Notes under the pieces: model-generated
Seen by the model: only the letters and a program-made list of their open reading frames with translations
What the model was told of the DNA's origin: nothing
The model's database searches: none
Assembly (NCBI GenBank): GCA_016210045.1
Contig: JACQUX010000018.1
Span: 59,336-123,335, forward strand
Origin: Deltaproteobacteria bacterium
GTDB taxonomy: Bacteria > UBA10199 > GCA-002796325 > JACPFF01
Reading direction: 5' to 3'
DNA length: 64,000 nucleotides
Program-made: the position numbers and the translations under genes
Part shown: positions 52,735 to 63,978 of the stretch, one piece after another
Position numbering within the stretch: position 1 is the stretch's first letter
How the letters are laid out: every line of letters begins with the position of its first letter

Positions 52735-53598
52735 TCAGCAAATGCTTTGAGTCGCCTGCAACCACCAACCACGAGGAGCCAGCTCGGCGGCCGCACGATC
52801 TCGTGCCTCCTCAGAGTTAAACAAACCGAACACCGTCGACCCGCTTCCACTCATTAAAGTGCCGACCGCCCCAGCGGCGTCGAGAGCCCACCGCATTTCT
52901 CGAACTACCGGCAATTGTTGAGTAGTCACCGCTTCGAGATCGTTGCGTAACTGCGCTGCCACTTCGCTCACCGACCGCAAAAGCGGCCGGACGCTAGCAT
53001 CTGGGGGTACCGGCGTCAATTGGAAAGGGTGACTCTGCGCAAATGATCGAAAGATCGTGCTAGTGACTACGCCACAGCGTGGATTCACCAACAGAATTGG
53101 CAACTCAAGGAAATCATTAATACAATGCACAATCTCCCCAATACCTCGCACCCAGGCAGGGCGACCAAAACAAAAAAATGGGACATCCGCTCCTAATTGC
53201 ACGCCAAGAGATGCCAAGTCAGTTTCCGAAAGCTGTAGGGCCCACAGCCGGTTCAAGGTCGCGATCACTGCTGCCGCATTACTGGATCCCCCACCGAGCC
53301 CCGCACCCACTGGGATGCGCTTGTCCAATTGGATCCGGACTCGATCGTTGCGATGCGCCGTGCGCTGCATTAACTGCGCAGCGCGCACGCAAAGATTGTG
53401 TTCATCCTGAGGAATCTCTCCACAATTGCTCTCGAACTCGATGCCCGCTTTCGCACTATCGACTGCAATCTGCATCTCATCGCCGAACGCCAGCGGGACC
53501 ATCAACATGTCCAACCAATGGTACCCATCGGTTCGTCGCCCCACGACCGCCAATCGCAAATTCACTTTTGCGGGAGAAAACACCGTCATCTCGGGCAT
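52735..53598 (-). CDS. ispE: 4-diphosphocytidyl-2-C-methyl-D-erythritol kinase
   Basis: 287 aa GHMP kinase of the MEP isoprenoid pathway. SPAKVNLRLAVVGRRTDGYH at the N-terminus, PVGAGLGGGSSNAAA (about 97-111, the ATP loop) and a C-terminal GTLMSGSGSTVFG loop are complete. ATG 53598 follows GAGG; M4 is an alternative start. The ispE-prs neighbourhood is common in many proteobacteria. Confidence 0.96.
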   Translation of the reverse strand: MPEMTVFSPAKVNLRLAVVGRRTDGYHWLDMLMVPLAFGDEMQIAVDSAKAGIEFESNCGEIPQDEHNLCVRAAQLMQRTAHRNDRVRIQLDKRIPVGAGLGGGSSNAAAVIATLNRLWALQLSETDLASLGVQLGADVPFFCFGRPAWVRGIGEIVHCINDFLELPILLVNPRCGVVTSTIFRSFAQSHPFQLTPVPPDASVRPLLRSVSEVAAQLRNDLEAVTTQQLPVVREMRWALDAAGAVGTLMSGSGSTVFGLFNSEEARDRAAAELAPRGWWLQATQSIC

Positions 53599-53669
53599 AC
53601 GATCCTCAGCACGCTCTCACACCGCTGGCCTGCATACACCACAGCGTCCCCCACCGGAACGCCCCCTTT

Positions 53670-53710
53670 AAAAAACACAACCCCCATCAGCACATCGCAC
53701 TGATGGGGGT
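53670..53710 (-). terminator. Rho-independent terminator after csp
   Basis: 11-bp stem (ACCCCCATCAG at 53680-53690 with CTGATGGGGGT at 53700-53710), then TTGTGTTTTTT on the minus strand, 23 bases after the csp stop. Confidence 0.85.
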
Positions 53711-53732
53711 CGGTTACATGAGAAATAGCTAC

Positions 53733-53951
53733 TTATGCAACCTTGGAAACATCCATGGCGTGCGGGCCCTTGGGTCCTTCCGTTTGCGCGTATTCCACGA
53801 CGTCGCCCTCCGCCAAGGATTTATACCCTTCCGCTTGAATCGCTGAATAGTGGACAAAGACATCGCGTCCATCGCCCTCTTGCGGCGTAATGAATCCGAA
53901 GCCTTTTTTGTCGTTAAACCATTTCACGGTCCCTCGTTTACGCTCGCCCAT
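53733..53951 (-). CDS. Cold-shock-domain protein
   Basis: 72 aa from the ATG at 53951 (AAGGAGA 5 bases upstream). RNP1 (KGFGFITP) and RNP2 (VFVHYSAI) motifs are intact; the chain is one OB-fold cold-shock domain that binds single-stranded RNA or DNA. It lies 106 bases after lon and is followed by a strong terminator. I do not assign a csp letter. Confidence 0.96.
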   Translation of the reverse strand: MGERKRGTVKWFNDKKGFGFITPQEGDGRDVFVHYSAIQAEGYKSLAEGDVVEYAQTEGPKGPHAMDVSKVA

Positions 53952-54057
53952 CTGCTTCTCCTTCTGCTCCGAAAGCCAGCCTCTATCTGTTGTACACCCG
54001 TACATCAGCAGCGTGGCTTGTGATGCGCCATTTCCCAAGCATACCCATTGAGAGCCG

Positions 54058-56493
54058 TCAATGTGGAGTTGCAACCGGATCAACCACGCCCGCAGGTACG
54101 GCGGCCGTGGTCTTTGCCAACACCGCACCCAACTCTTCTCCCGGACGACGTTTAAAAAGCTTGTCCGGGTCGTCGATGGCCAACGCATGCCGTAACACTT
54201 CGTCCATGTGCTCCACGGTTACGATCTCCAATTGTTTTAAAATATTCTGCGGAATCTCTTTCAGATCTTTTTCGTTCTCTTTTGGAATCAGCACTTTTTT
54301 GATCAAACCGCGGTGTGCGGCCAAGAGTTTTTCTTTGAGCCCACCAATGGGCAGCACACGCCCGCGCAACGTGATTTCGCCCGTCATCGCAATATCCTTG
54401 CGACATGGGATGCGGAGTAAGGCCGATGTAATGGTGGTCGCCATTGTAATACCGGCCGAGGGACCATCTTTGGGAATGGCACCTTCCGGCATATGGACGT
54501 GAAGATCGACTCGTTGGTAGAAGTTCTTATCCAGCCCCAATCGTTCCGCTCGTGATCGCACATAGGTCACTGCCGCTTGTGCGGATTCTTGCATGACTTC
54601 GCCTAACTTGCCCGTGACTGTGAGCTTCCCCTTCCCCGGCAACACTTGCACTTCCGTTTGTAACAGTTCTCCGCCGACTTCAGTCCACGCCAGGCCCGTA
54701 CACACCCCGATCTGATCTTGCTCATCCGCGAGACCAAATCGATATTTCGGCACACCGAGCAACTTTTGTACTTTAGCCGGAGAAATTACGACATCAGTCG
54801 TCTCATGCGGTTCTGTCGCCACTTCTCTGGCCACTTTACGACAGATCGCGGCGATTTCCCGTTCCAAATTTCTCACCCCCGCCTCGCGCGTGTAGCGGCG
54901 GACGATCAATTTCAACGCGCTTTCAGCAAATTTGATATGTTCGATCTGCAGACCATTGGCTTCGCATTGCTTTTTGATCAGGTATTTCTGCGCAATCGAG
55001 ACCTTCTCCTGTTCGGTATAGCCCGGCAGCCGAATAATCTCCATCCGATCTTGGAGCGGCAGTGGAATCGCCGGCAGCGTATTCGCGGTAGTAATAAACA
55101 TGACATCGGAGAGATCGTAGTCGAGATCCAAATAATGATCGTTAAAAGAGACGTTTTGTTCCGGATCCAACACTTCCAACAACGCCGACGCCGGATCGCC
55201 ACGAAAATCTGTGCTCATTTTGTCGATTTCATCGAGCAAAAAAACGGGATTTGACGTGCCCGCCTTTTTTATCGACTGGACCACTTTGCCGGGTAACGCG
55301 CCAATATACGTGCGACGGTGGCCCCGGATTTCCGCTTCATCGCGCACGCCGCCAAGCGAAATTCGAACGAATTTGCGCCCCATAGAACGCGCGATCGAGC
55401 GGCCAAGCGACGTCTTGCCAACGCCCGGAGGACCGACAAAACAGAGAATGGGCCCCTTCACCTTGCCGACTAATTTCTGCACCGCTAAATATTCGAGGAT
55501 TCGTTCTTTTGGTTTTTCGAGTCCATAATGGTCCTCGTCCAGGATCCGCTCCGCCTCTTTGAGTTCCAATTTATCATCGGTCCGGTCAAACCACGGCAAT
55601 GAAAGGATCCAATCAATATAGTTCCGCACCACGGTCGCTTCCGCGGACATCGGCGACATCATCTTGAGCTTCTTAAACTCGGCCTTTGCCTTTTGCGTCC
55701 CTTCGGCCGACATTTTCTTCGTCTTGATTCGCTCTTCCAGCTCATGCAGCTCACTCTTAAATTCATCTCGCTCCCCGAGCTCCTTCTGAATGGCCTGCAT
55801 CTGCTCGTTGAGATAATATTCCTTTTGCGTCTTCTCCATCTGCTTCTTGACGCGCGTGCGAATCCGTCGTTCCACTTGGAGAATTTCGATCTCCGTCTTG
55901 ATCATCCCGTACAGTTTTTCTAAACGTTCAGTCGGCGAGAAGATTTCCAGGATCTTTTGTTTGTCCGGAAGCTTCAACGTGAGATGCGCAACGATCGTGT
56001 CTCCCAGCCGCGATGGATCTTCGATCGAAGCGACGGAAGCCAACATTTCTGGCGGAATCCGCTTATTCAATTTCACATAATTTTCAAATGCGGACTTCAC
56101 GCCACGCATTAAGGCCTCGGTTTCAATCGTGGCATCCGGGCCTTCCTCAACGATGCGCCCCTCGATGAGAAAAAATGCCTCATTGGGGATGTATTGCTGG
56201 ATCTGCACTCGCCGCTTTCCCTCAACGAGGACTTTGACCGTCCCATCGGGAAGGCGCAGCAGTTGAATAATCGAGGAGAGCGTCCCGATCGGATAGATAT
56301 CGTCCGGTTTCGGGTCGTTGGTCTTTGCGTTGACCTGCGCACTGAGCAGGATATCTTTTTCTTTGGCCACGGCATCTTCGAGCGCCGCAATCGACTTCTC
56401 GCGCCCGACGAAGAGGGGAACCACCATATGAGGAAATACAACGATATCCCGCAATGGGAGTAACGGGACGACGACCGTACCTGAGGTTGGCAT
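54058..56493 (-). CDS. lon: ATP-dependent protease Lon
   Basis: 811 aa from the ATG at 56493, which is 6 bases after GAGGAG; the ATG at 56499 is adjacent to it and less likely. N-domain (1-~300), AAA+ with Walker [10 protein letters not shown] and sensor regions, then the Lon protease domain with the catalytic Ser in DGPSAG and Lys in GGLKEK. It degrades misfolded and regulatory proteins. It starts 135 bases after clpX and probably shares its transcript. Confidence 0.97.
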   Translation of the reverse strand: MPTSGTVVVPLLPLRDIVVFPHMVVPLFVGREKSIAALEDAVAKEKDILLSAQVNAKTNDPKPDDIYPIGTLSSIIQLLRLPDGTVKVLVEGKRRVQIQQYIPNEAFFLIEGRIVEEGPDATIETEALMRGVKSAFENYVKLNKRIPPEMLASVASIEDPSRLGDTIVAHLTLKLPDKQKILEIFSPTERLEKLYGMIKTEIEILQVERRIRTRVKKQMEKTQKEYYLNEQMQAIQKELGERDEFKSELHELEERIKTKKMSAEGTQKAKAEFKKLKMMSPMSAEATVVRNYIDWILSLPWFDRTDDKLELKEAERILDEDHYGLEKPKERILEYLAVQKLVGKVKGPILCFVGPPGVGKTSLGRSIARSMGRKFVRISLGGVRDEAEIRGHRRTYIGALPGKVVQSIKKAGTSNPVFLLDEIDKMSTDFRGDPASALLEVLDPEQNVSFNDHYLDLDYDLSDVMFITTANTLPAIPLPLQDRMEIIRLPGYTEQEKVSIAQKYLIKKQCEANGLQIEHIKFAESALKLIVRRYTREAGVRNLEREIAAICRKVAREVATEPHETTDVVISPAKVQKLLGVPKYRFGLADEQDQIGVCTGLAWTEVGGELLQTEVQVLPGKGKLTVTGKLGEVMQESAQAAVTYVRSRAERLGLDKNFYQRVDLHVHMPEGAIPKDGPSAGITMATTITSALLRIPCRKDIAMTGEITLRGRVLPIGGLKEKLLAAHRGLIKKVLIPKENEKDLKEIPQNILKQLEIVTVEHMDEVLRHALAIDDPDKLFKRRPGEELGAVLAKTTAAVPAGVVDPVATPH

Positions 56494-56628
56494 GCGCATC
56501 TCCTCTGTCCTGACGACCGGTTTGCAAGAATTTGCCACCGTCGTCACGCCGCAGCGCTCCACACCAAGCGCCGCAGGAGCGAATAAATACGGTCAGTCCA
56601 TCAATTGTCAATAGGACGAAATTTCCGC

Positions 56629-57882
56629 TTACGCCGACTCAACCTTTTGTTCATAAATAACCATCGGTTTCGCTGTGCCGGCAATCACATCTTCAGTCAC
56701 TAAAACTTCGCGCACACCCGAATCGCTCGGAATAGAATACATCACATCCAACATCACGGTCTCAAGAATTGCCCGCAGACCGCGTGCCCCTGTTTTGCGC
56801 GTAATGGCCTGACGCGCCACCGCGCGCAACGCCTCCGGCGTAAATTCCAATTTCACTTTTTCCATCTCGAAGAGGCGCTGGTACTGTTTCGCAAGCGCAT
56901 TGCGCGGTTCGACTAAGATCTGCATCAGCGCATCTTCCGAGAGCTCATCAAGGGCCGCCATGACCGGCACCCGACCGACAAATTCAGGGATGAACCCAAA
57001 TTTAAGGAGATCTTCCGGCATGGCACTGCGCAGCAGACTCCCGATATCGAGATCTTTGCGACTGCGAACATCGGCGCCAAATCCAAGTCGCTTTTCACCC
57101 AACCGCCGCGCGATAATCTCTTCCAATCCGACGAAGGCGCCACCGCAAATGAAGAGGATGTTGGTCGTATCGACCGGAATGAATTCCTGTTGCGGATGCT
57201 TGCGGCCTCCTTTGGGCGGAACACTCGCAATCGTGCCTTCGATGATTTTCAATAAAGCCTGCTGCACCCCTTCGCCGGAGACATCGCGCGTAATCGAAGG
57301 GCTATCCGACTTGCGCGAAATCTTGTCGATCTCGTCGATATAAATGATCCCCTTTTCCGCCTTGGCCTTGTCGTAATCCGCGGCTTGCAACAGACTGAGA
57401 ATCACATTCTCGACATCTTCACCGACGTAACCGGCTTCGGTTAAGGTCGTGGCATCAGCGATCGTGAATGGGACATTGAGGATTTTTGCTAATGTCTGGG
57501 CCAGCAATGTTTTGCCGGATCCCGTAGGCCCTACGAGTAAAATATTGCTCTTTTGTAGCTCAACTGTGTCGCTGCGAGAGCCATAGGCGATTCGTTTATA
57601 ATGATTGTAAACCGCCACCGACAGAACTTTTTTCGCGTGATCTTGACCCACAACGTATTGATCGAGGATCGCGCGCACCTCCGCTGGTTTTGGAATGCCG
57701 GCTCGCGCGGTAATTTGATGCTGTCGGAGATTTTCTTCGGCAATAATATCGTTACACAGCTCGATGCATTCATCACAAATATAGACGGTGGGGCCTGCGA
57801 TCAGTTTTCGAACTTCGCGCTGATTCTTGCCACAAAAGGAGCAACAAAGATTCGTCGGATCGTCGATAAAGTGGCGCGTCAT
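56629..57882 (-). CDS. clpX: Clp protease ATP-binding subunit ClpX
   Basis: 417 aa. N-terminal zinc-binding domain with C14-x2-C17 and C36-x2-C39, then AAA+ with Walker A GPTGSGKT, Walker B and sensor/arginine regions. The IGF-type loop that grips ClpP is L-G-F-G-A in the expected region. It unfolds substrates for ClpP. Overlaps clpP by 4 bases (ATGA). Confidence 0.97.
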   Translation of the reverse strand: MTRHFIDDPTNLCCSFCGKNQREVRKLIAGPTVYICDECIELCNDIIAEENLRQHQITARAGIPKPAEVRAILDQYVVGQDHAKKVLSVAVYNHYKRIAYGSRSDTVELQKSNILLVGPTGSGKTLLAQTLAKILNVPFTIADATTLTEAGYVGEDVENVILSLLQAADYDKAKAEKGIIYIDEIDKISRKSDSPSITRDVSGEGVQQALLKIIEGTIASVPPKGGRKHPQQEFIPVDTTNILFICGGAFVGLEEIIARRLGEKRLGFGADVRSRKDLDIGSLLRSAMPEDLLKFGFIPEFVGRVPVMAALDELSEDALMQILVEPRNALAKQYQRLFEMEKVKLEFTPEALRAVARQAITRKTGARGLRAILETVMLDVMYSIPSDSGVREVLVTEDVIAGTAKPMVIYEQKVESA

Positions 57883-58508
57883 CGAGCTCCCCCTGCGGCC
57901 ACTTTCTTCCCGGTTTCTGGCGCAAAGGGTGTTCGCTTTTCGACTACCGCATCGACAATGCCGTACACTTTTGCCTCTTCGCCCGACATAAAGAAGTCTC
58001 GTTCCGTATCGTGCGCTATTTTTTCCATCTTTTGCGCCGAGTGCAGCACGAGGATCTGATTGAGCCGTTCACGAATACGAAGGATTTCTTTGGCGTGGAT
58101 CTCAATCTCAGTCGCTTGCCCTTGAAATCCTCCAAGCGGTTGGTGAATCATCACACGAGAGTGCGGGAGGGCATAGCGCTTTCCCTTCGTACCCGCCGCC
58201 AACAGCACTGCCCCCATACTGGCCGCCTGCCCGACACAAATCGTGGATACGGCACAGCGGATATATTGCATCGTGTCATAAATGGCGAGCCCCGCCGTGA
58301 CGACACCGCCTGGCGAGTTAATATACAGAAAGATGTCTTTGTCCGGATCTTCAGATTCGAGGAAAAGGAGTTGTGCGATGATCAGATTCGCGACTTCGTC
58401 GTTGACCTGTGAACCGAGAAAAACAATGCGGTCCTTCAAGAGGCGAGAGTAGATATCGTATGCGCGCTCCCCGCGCCCCGTTTGTTCAACGACCATCGGG
58501 ATTAGCAT
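57879..58508 (-). CDS. clpP: ATP-dependent Clp protease proteolytic subunit
   Basis: 209 aa from the ATG at 58508 (GAGGG nearby); the in-frame ATGs at 58613 and 58541 lie inside tig. Complete Ser-His-Asp triad: S97 in GQAASMG, H122 in MIHQP, D171 in TERDFFM, which coincides with the E. coli mature numbering. Forms the 14-mer barrel used by ClpX. Confidence 0.97.
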   Translation of the reverse strand: MLIPMVVEQTGRGERAYDIYSRLLKDRIVFLGSQVNDEVANLIIAQLLFLESEDPDKDIFLYINSPGGVVTAGLAIYDTMQYIRCAVSTICVGQAASMGAVLLAAGTKGKRYALPHSRVMIHQPLGGFQGQATEIEIHAKEILRIRERLNQILVLHSAQKMEKIAHDTERDFFMSGEEAKVYGIVDAVVEKRTPFAPETGKKVAAGGAR

Positions 58509-58524
58509 CGACCCTCGCACGTTA

Positions 58525-59838
58525 TCATTTGGCTGCAACATCTTCAATTTGTCCGTCTTTGATTGTAGCTTCCCCAATGATGAAATCAAGGCATTTCTCT
58601 TGCAGAAGCTCATTTTTCAACGCTGGGAACATGTTCTTCTCGGTATATAAACGGCGCACTTTGTCTAACTCTTCACGAACCGATTCACTAATGGCTTTCA
58701 GCCGAGCCTCCAGCTCGGCATCGCTGACGACCAGCCCTTCAACTTCGGCGATGGCTTCGAGGATCAATTGACTGCGCACACGATCACGCGCCGGCGCCGC
58801 ATATTGTTCAACAAATTGTTCCGGCGTCATACCGACCTGCTGCCACGTCGTCCCTTCGTGCTGCAAGCGACGTTCGAACTGATGGAACATTTGTGACAAC
58901 TCCCAGCCTACCATTATTTCCGGCACTTCAAAGGGATGATGCTCAATCAGTTGCTGGACGGCTTGCTGCGCTAACGCGCCACGCGCCTCTTGCTGATGTT
59001 GCTCGGTCAGCCGCGTTCGCACTTCCGCGCGAACAGCATCCAAATTTTCGTACGGACCCAAATCTTTTGCGAAGTCATCGGTCAATTCCGGCACAATCTT
59101 CCGCTTCAGCTCCTTCAGAGCGACATGGAACTTGGCCTCACTCCCCGCCAACGAGACGTTAAAATAATCATCGGGATAATGGAACACTGCGGTGCGCTCC
59201 TCGCTGACACGCATCCCCAGTAACTGCTGCTCGAACTCCGCCAACAGTTGATTCGCACCGAACTCGACCGCGAAATCTTTCGCACTGCTCCCTTCGAACG
59301 GCTTTCCATCCGCCGTGCCCTCATAATCGATGGTCGCAACCATTCCTACGGCCGCTCCCACACCGTCATCAACCGGCACGAGCTGGGTGAGCATCTCACG
59401 GAAACGCTGCAATTGCGCCTCGACTTCCGCTTCGTTCACAACCACCAGGGGACGCGTGAGCGCCAATTTGCGATAGGTCTTCACTTCCACTTTGGGTCGC
59501 ACTTCAAACGTGGCGGTGTACGTAAAGGGGCGATCTTTCGCAAAGGGCCCGACCACAATCTCCGGCTGCCCCAAGGCGCGTTGCTGCGTTCTTTCCAATG
59601 CCTGAGAAAAACTTTCTCGCACTAAGGCTTCCATCGTCTCGGCTTCGACTTCGCGGCGGAAGTATTGTTCCACCATCGGTCGCGGGACTTTTCCTTCCCG
59701 AAATCCCTTCAACTTCGCGTGCTGCTGCACTTTTTGATACGAGGCCTCTAAGACGGTTACAACGCGCTCCACCGGGACATCGACCACGAGTCGCCGCTTG
59801 ATCGGACTGACTTCTTCCAACTTACTTTCAGGATGCAT
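58525..59838 (-). CDS. tig: Trigger factor
   Basis: 437 aa ribosome-bound chaperone. N-domain with the ribosome signature in [19 protein letters not shown], the FKBP-type prolyl isomerase domain ([20 protein letters not shown], about 160-245) and the long helical C-domain. ATG with AAGGAG 7 bases upstream. First gene of the tig-clpP-clpX-lon cluster; the leader (59839-59979) contains an inverted repeat. Confidence 0.96.
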   Translation of the reverse strand: MHPESKLEEVSPIKRRLVVDVPVERVVTVLEASYQKVQQHAKLKGFREGKVPRPMVEQYFRREVEAETMEALVRESFSQALERTQQRALGQPEIVVGPFAKDRPFTYTATFEVRPKVEVKTYRKLALTRPLVVVNEAEVEAQLQRFREMLTQLVPVDDGVGAAVGMVATIDYEGTADGKPFEGSSAKDFAVEFGANQLLAEFEQQLLGMRVSEERTAVFHYPDDYFNVSLAGSEAKFHVALKELKRKIVPELTDDFAKDLGPYENLDAVRAEVRTRLTEQHQQEARGALAQQAVQQLIEHHPFEVPEIMVGWELSQMFHQFERRLQHEGTTWQQVGMTPEQFVEQYAAPARDRVRSQLILEAIAEVEGLVVSDAELEARLKAISESVREELDKVRRLYTEKNMFPALKNELLQEKCLDFIIGEATIKDGQIEDVAAK

Positions 59839-59887
59839 GAGGGGGCTCCTTAAAAAATGTTATCTCTTCAAATGAAATGTTGTGCTC

Positions 59888-59956
59888 TTCCCGATATACG
59901 ATATGCGATACGTGACCAACGAAATTTGCGGCCATTCGTATATCGTGTATCGGGAA
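59888..59956. repeat. 20-bp inverted repeat in the tig leader
   Basis: TTCCCGATATACGATATGCG at 59888-59907 pairs with 59937-59956, two mismatches. It lies between tRNA-Leu and tig, in a stretch made of repeated CGATAT-like octamers. A further AT-stem hairpin (AAAAATT/AATTTTT, 59955-59978) directly follows tRNA-Leu on the minus strand and could end the secA-tRNA-Leu transcript. Confidence 0.65.
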
Positions 59957-59979
59957 AAATTCGCTGCCGCAAATTTTTG

Positions 59980-60061
59980 TGCCGCGGGGGAGATTCGAAC
60001 TCCCAAGCCTTTCGGCATCAGATCCTAAGTCTGACGTGTCTACCAATTTCACCACCGCGGC
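59980..60061 (-). tRNA. tRNA-Leu (anticodon TAG)
   Basis: 82 nt class II tRNA. Acceptor GCCGCGG/CCGCGGC, anticodon stem TCAGA/TCTGA with loop CTTAGGA, variable arm TGCCGAAAGGCTT, T arm GGGAG-TTCGAAT-CTCCC. Discriminator A, CCA not encoded. Starts 8 bases after the secA stop. Confidence 0.95.
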
Positions 60062-60069
60062 ACTCAACG

Positions 60070-62790
60070 TTATGCCCCGCAACATTTCTTGAACTTCTTT
60101 CCGGACCCACACGGACACGGATCATTGCGTCCGGCCTTCGGTGATTGCTGTTGCAGCGTTGTGGCTGGCTGCGCGCCCAGCCCCGCAGACATGCGGCTTG
60201 TCATCGGCGCCGGCCCTCGTCCCACACCGGGATTCGCAGCGACACTGGGCATGCGCGCGCTGCCACCACCGGCGGCCATGATCCGCTGCGGCGGCGCCGG
60301 CTGTTCCGCAAGATTCACGGCGGCTTCCGCCGCTGCAGTCTTAATCTCCACGCGCGAGACCTTTTCCAACACATCCTTTGCAAAGTTATGCATCATTTGT
60401 TGAAAGAGCGCGAACCCCTCACGTTTGTATTCCACTAGCGGATCTTTTTGCGCATAGCCACGCAGGCCAATCCCCTCGCGCAAATGGTCCATTTGTAAGA
60501 GATGCTCCTTCCAGAGCGTATCGAGCGTCGTCAGCAACAAAAAACGCTCGACTTGCGTAAAGAGCTCGACCCCATAGCGCTCCACTTTCGCGCGATACAT
60601 CCCTTCGATCGCGGCGTACAATTCGGCGCCGACTTCTTCGCGCGTATTCACTCGGCGGAGCGTCGCGGCCATATCCCACTGAATGTTGAAAATTTCGCGG
60701 ACCTGTTCCACGAGCGGCCCCGCGTCAAACTCCTGGGGGTCAATCCGTTCCGGCACGTGGGCGTCCACCAAATGGCCCACCATTTGGTCCCCGAGATCGA
60801 GGACCACTTCTCCGAGGGCTTCCTTGCTCAAGATTTCGCGCCGCCGTCCATAGACTTGATGGCGCTGCTGATTCATCACGTCGTCATATTCGAGCAAGTT
60901 CTTACGAATCGAGAAATTGTGTTCTTCCACTCGACGTTGCGCGTTGGCGATGGCGCGATTCAGCCAGCGGTGTTCGATGACTTCATCGTCTTTCATCCCC
61001 ATCCGTTCCATCATGACCTTGATGCGATCTCCGCCAAAGATCCGTAACAGATCATCTTCTAACGACAGATAAAACCGCGAGGCCCCGGGATCACCCTGCC
61101 GCCCCGACCGGCCTCGCAATTGATTATCGATCCGACGGCTCTCATGCCGCTCGGTGCCGATCACACACAATCCACCGGCCGTAACGACCTCTTGATGTTC
61201 CCCACCGCACCGCGTCCGTTGCTCCACCACGATGGCTTGGAATTCTTCCTCGGTCATTTCCGCCGTACGCCGCGTCCGCGCCAACCCTTCGGGATTTCCG
61301 CCGAGCATGATGTCGGTCCCACGACCCGCCATATTGGTCGAGATCGTCACGGCCCCTTTGCGCCCCGCTTGGGAGATAATTTCGGCCTCACGTTCGTGAT
61401 GTTTGGCATTCAGGACATGGTGCGGAATCCCGGTGCGCTTCAGCATCGCACTCAGCCGTTCCGACTTTTCAATTGATATCGTGCCGACTAAGACCGGCTG
61501 GCCGCGTTCATGACACTCTTTGATATCGTCGACGACGGCCTGAAATTTTGCCGTTTCGGTCTTATAGATGAGATCGTCGCGATCCTGGCGAACCATTGGA
61601 CGATTCGTTGGAATGACGACGACTTCCAAGTTGTAGATTTTTGCAAATTCCGCAGCTTCCGTGTCCGCCGTGCCGGTCATGCCCGCGAGCTTCTTGAACA
61701 TGCGGAAAAAGTTTTGGAACGTGACCGTAGCCAGCGTCTGGTTTTCGTTCTCGATCTTGACGCCTTCTTTGGCCTCGACCGCCTGGTGCAGCCCATCGCT
61801 CCATCGCCGTCCCGGCATCAGGCGTCCGGTGAATTCGTCCACAATGATCACTTGGCCGTCCTTCACGACGTAGTCAACATCGCGTTGGTATAACGCGTGC
61901 GCACGCAATCCTTGATGGACGTGATGGAGAAGCGTGATCTGGCGCGGGTCGTAGAGGTTTTCGACCTTCAGGAGCCGCTCGCATTCATGCACGCCCTCTT
62001 CGGTCAAGACGGCCGAACGGGACTTTTCATCCACGGTAAAATGGGTCGTCTTCTTCAGGAACGGCATGATTTGATTCACAACATAATACAGGTCCGTCGA
62101 TTGCTCGCCCTGTCCGGAAATGATCAGCGGCGTCCGCGCCTCGTCGATCAAGATGCTATCGACTTCATCGACAATGGCATAGTGGAGTTCCCGCTGGACG
62201 TATTGGTCCAGCCCGAACTTCATATTGTCGCGGAGATAATCGAAGCCGAATTCATTGTTCGTGCCATACGTCAGGTCGGCGCGGTAGGCCCAGGCGCGCT
62301 CCGTATCGGTCAGTCCGTGCAGAATCACACCCACGGAACAGCCGAGAAATTTATACAGCGGACCCATCCATTCCGCATCGCGGCGCGCGAGGTAATCGTT
62401 CACCGTGATGACATGCACGCCCCGCCCCGTGAGGGCATTCAGATACACGGGGAGCGTGGCCACGAGGGTCTTGCCTTCCCCTGTTTTCATCTCCGCGATC
62501 TTGCCTTCGTGCAAGACCACGCCACCGATCAATTGGGCGTCGAAGTGGCGCATGCCGAGGACGCGTCGTGACGCCTCGCGCACGACCGCAAAGGCCTCCG
62601 GCAAGATCGCCTCGAGCGACTCTCCACGTGCGACGCGTTCTTTGAGTTGTGGGGTTTTCGCGGACAGGTCGGCGTCGGACAGCGGGTGCATTTGCGGCTC
62701 GACCGCATTGGTACGAACCACAAACTGCTGGATCCGTTTCAGTTCTCGCTCGTTCTTTGTTCCAACGATCTTGCGAATGATTCCAAGCAT
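60070..62790 (-). CDS. secA: Preprotein translocase ATPase SecA
   Basis: 906 aa. Motor of the Sec pathway. Walker [12 protein letters not shown] near 102-112, [12 protein letters not shown] and [20 protein letters not shown] are intact, as are the nucleotide-binding and helicase motifs. C-terminal zinc-binding SEC-C tail C892-P-C894 ... C903-C904 binds SecB or ribosomes. A Gly/Pro-rich linker precedes it. Follows the M23 peptidase gene by 75 bases. Confidence 0.98.
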   Translation of the reverse strand: MLGIIRKIVGTKNERELKRIQQFVVRTNAVEPQMHPLSDADLSAKTPQLKERVARGESLEAILPEAFAVVREASRRVLGMRHFDAQLIGGVVLHEGKIAEMKTGEGKTLVATLPVYLNALTGRGVHVITVNDYLARRDAEWMGPLYKFLGCSVGVILHGLTDTERAWAYRADLTYGTNNEFGFDYLRDNMKFGLDQYVQRELHYAIVDEVDSILIDEARTPLIISGQGEQSTDLYYVVNQIMPFLKKTTHFTVDEKSRSAVLTEEGVHECERLLKVENLYDPRQITLLHHVHQGLRAHALYQRDVDYVVKDGQVIIVDEFTGRLMPGRRWSDGLHQAVEAKEGVKIENENQTLATVTFQNFFRMFKKLAGMTGTADTEAAEFAKIYNLEVVVIPTNRPMVRQDRDDLIYKTETAKFQAVVDDIKECHERGQPVLVGTISIEKSERLSAMLKRTGIPHHVLNAKHHEREAEIISQAGRKGAVTISTNMAGRGTDIMLGGNPEGLARTRRTAEMTEEEFQAIVVEQRTRCGGEHQEVVTAGGLCVIGTERHESRRIDNQLRGRSGRQGDPGASRFYLSLEDDLLRIFGGDRIKVMMERMGMKDDEVIEHRWLNRAIANAQRRVEEHNFSIRKNLLEYDDVMNQQRHQVYGRRREILSKEALGEVVLDLGDQMVGHLVDAHVPERIDPQEFDAGPLVEQVREIFNIQWDMAATLRRVNTREEVGAELYAAIEGMYRAKVERYGVELFTQVERFLLLTTLDTLWKEHLLQMDHLREGIGLRGYAQKDPLVEYKREGFALFQQMMHNFAKDVLEKVSRVEIKTAAAEAAVNLAEQPAPPQRIMAAGGGSARMPSVAANPGVGRGPAPMTSRMSAGLGAQPATTLQQQSPKAGRNDPCPCGSGKKFKKCCGA

Positions 62791-62865
62791 GGCGCGGCAT
62801 GCTGCCCACTTTGGCAGCGTCCTGCAATCAAATTCTGGTGATTACTCGCGTCTATTCAAGGACGA

Positions 62866-63825
62866 TTACTTCCGCCCGGCGAGATAACGCAACGGGTCCG
62901 TTGGCGCCCCGTCGACGTGGACTTCGTAATGAAGATGGGGGCCACTGGTGCGACCGGTCATTCCCACCATCGCGATTGGAGTACCGCGCTTCACGCGCGC
63001 CCCTTCCGCGACCATCACTTCGGCGCCATGCGCATATAACGTGGAGACACCGAAGCCATGATCGATGATGACTGAGCGCCCGTATCCACCTTTATAGCCG
63101 GAGAACGTGACCATTCCGTCTCCACTGGCACGCACGACTGTTCCGACCGGCGCTGCGATGTCGATGCCTTCGTGGAATCGGGTGCCACCGACACGGTTGG
63201 CGCGTCGCGGACCGAACCCGGACGTGATCCATCCCTTGATCGGCCACAACGTGGGCAACGACGACCAAAAGGCATCGCGGTGCTTCCGCACTTCATAAAC
63301 TTTGGTGAGCCGGTCTTCGACACGCCGCGCCGCATCGCCCAGCTTAGTGAGTCGCCCTTCTGCGTCGGAGAATGACAACATCTCTTCATCTTGCTGCATG
63401 GCGTTATTTAAATGGAGCTGGCGCACTTGATTCAGGGCTGGCAACGTCGGGAGGTCCCGCGCTTCGGTGAGAGGACCAATACCTTCCGTCATCGGGCTTT
63501 TTTGTGGAACTTTCTCATCGGACTCCAACCGGGCCACCAGACGGTCGGCGCGTTCTACGGACTCTTCTAACGCGGCAAGGCGTGCCAGTAACGCCGCGCG
63601 CTCTTGATCGTATTGTCCGTTTTGAATCCGGATGGTCTCCGTGGCGGCATAGCCCTGCCAATAATGATGAAATCCCCAGCTAGTCAGTCCCAACGTCACG
63701 CCAAAACAACCGGCTGCAATGAGTGATGCCTTGACCCACCAACGGCGCACTTCCCAACGGCGAATCTGGCGGTGATCTTTCGAAATCAAAATCAGACTAT
63801 AACCTTGCTGTCGTCGTCGATACAC
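62866..63825 (-). CDS. M23-family peptidoglycan endopeptidase with coiled coil
   Basis: 319 aa from the GTG at 63825 (GGAGGT 6 bases upstream). Cytoplasmic Arg-rich tail, one TM helix (about 32-52), a coiled coil (about 70-110), then the LytM/M23 domain with H-x3-D (FHEGIDIA, about 218) and H-x-H (GPHLHYEV, about 293), so the zinc site is complete. It cleaves peptidoglycan cross-bridges, anchored in the inner membrane. Upstream of secA, as in several deltaproteobacteria. Confidence 0.92.
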   Translation of the reverse strand: MYRRRQQGYSLILISKDHRQIRRWEVRRWWVKASLIAAGCFGVTLGLTSWGFHHYWQGYAATETIRIQNGQYDQERAALLARLAALEESVERADRLVARLESDEKVPQKSPMTEGIGPLTEARDLPTLPALNQVRQLHLNNAMQQDEEMLSFSDAEGRLTKLGDAARRVEDRLTKVYEVRKHRDAFWSSLPTLWPIKGWITSGFGPRRANRVGGTRFHEGIDIAAPVGTVVRASGDGMVTFSGYKGGYGRSVIIDHGFGVSTLYAHGAEVMVAEGARVKRGTPIAMVGMTGRTSGPHLHYEVHVDGAPTDPLRYLAGRK

Positions 63826-63949
63826 GTACCACCTCCGGACCGCTAGTTCCTGTTTATCAACCCGTGCCGTGCTTCCGTTGGTACTGCGATACTGCCGAAT
63901 GCCAAGATCCTGAATGAATATCTATTGGTACCACGCTGAAACTGGGCGG

Positions 63950-63978
63950 ACCCTAGCAGCCGTTTTTCAGGGTGTCAA
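63950..63978 (-). promoter_or_regulatory. Promoter candidate for the M23 peptidase-secA operon
   Basis: Minus strand TTGACA (63978-63973), 17 bases, TAGGGT (63955-63950). The leader to the GTG is about 120 bases. The window's last 175 bases hold nothing else recognisable. Confidence 0.45.
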
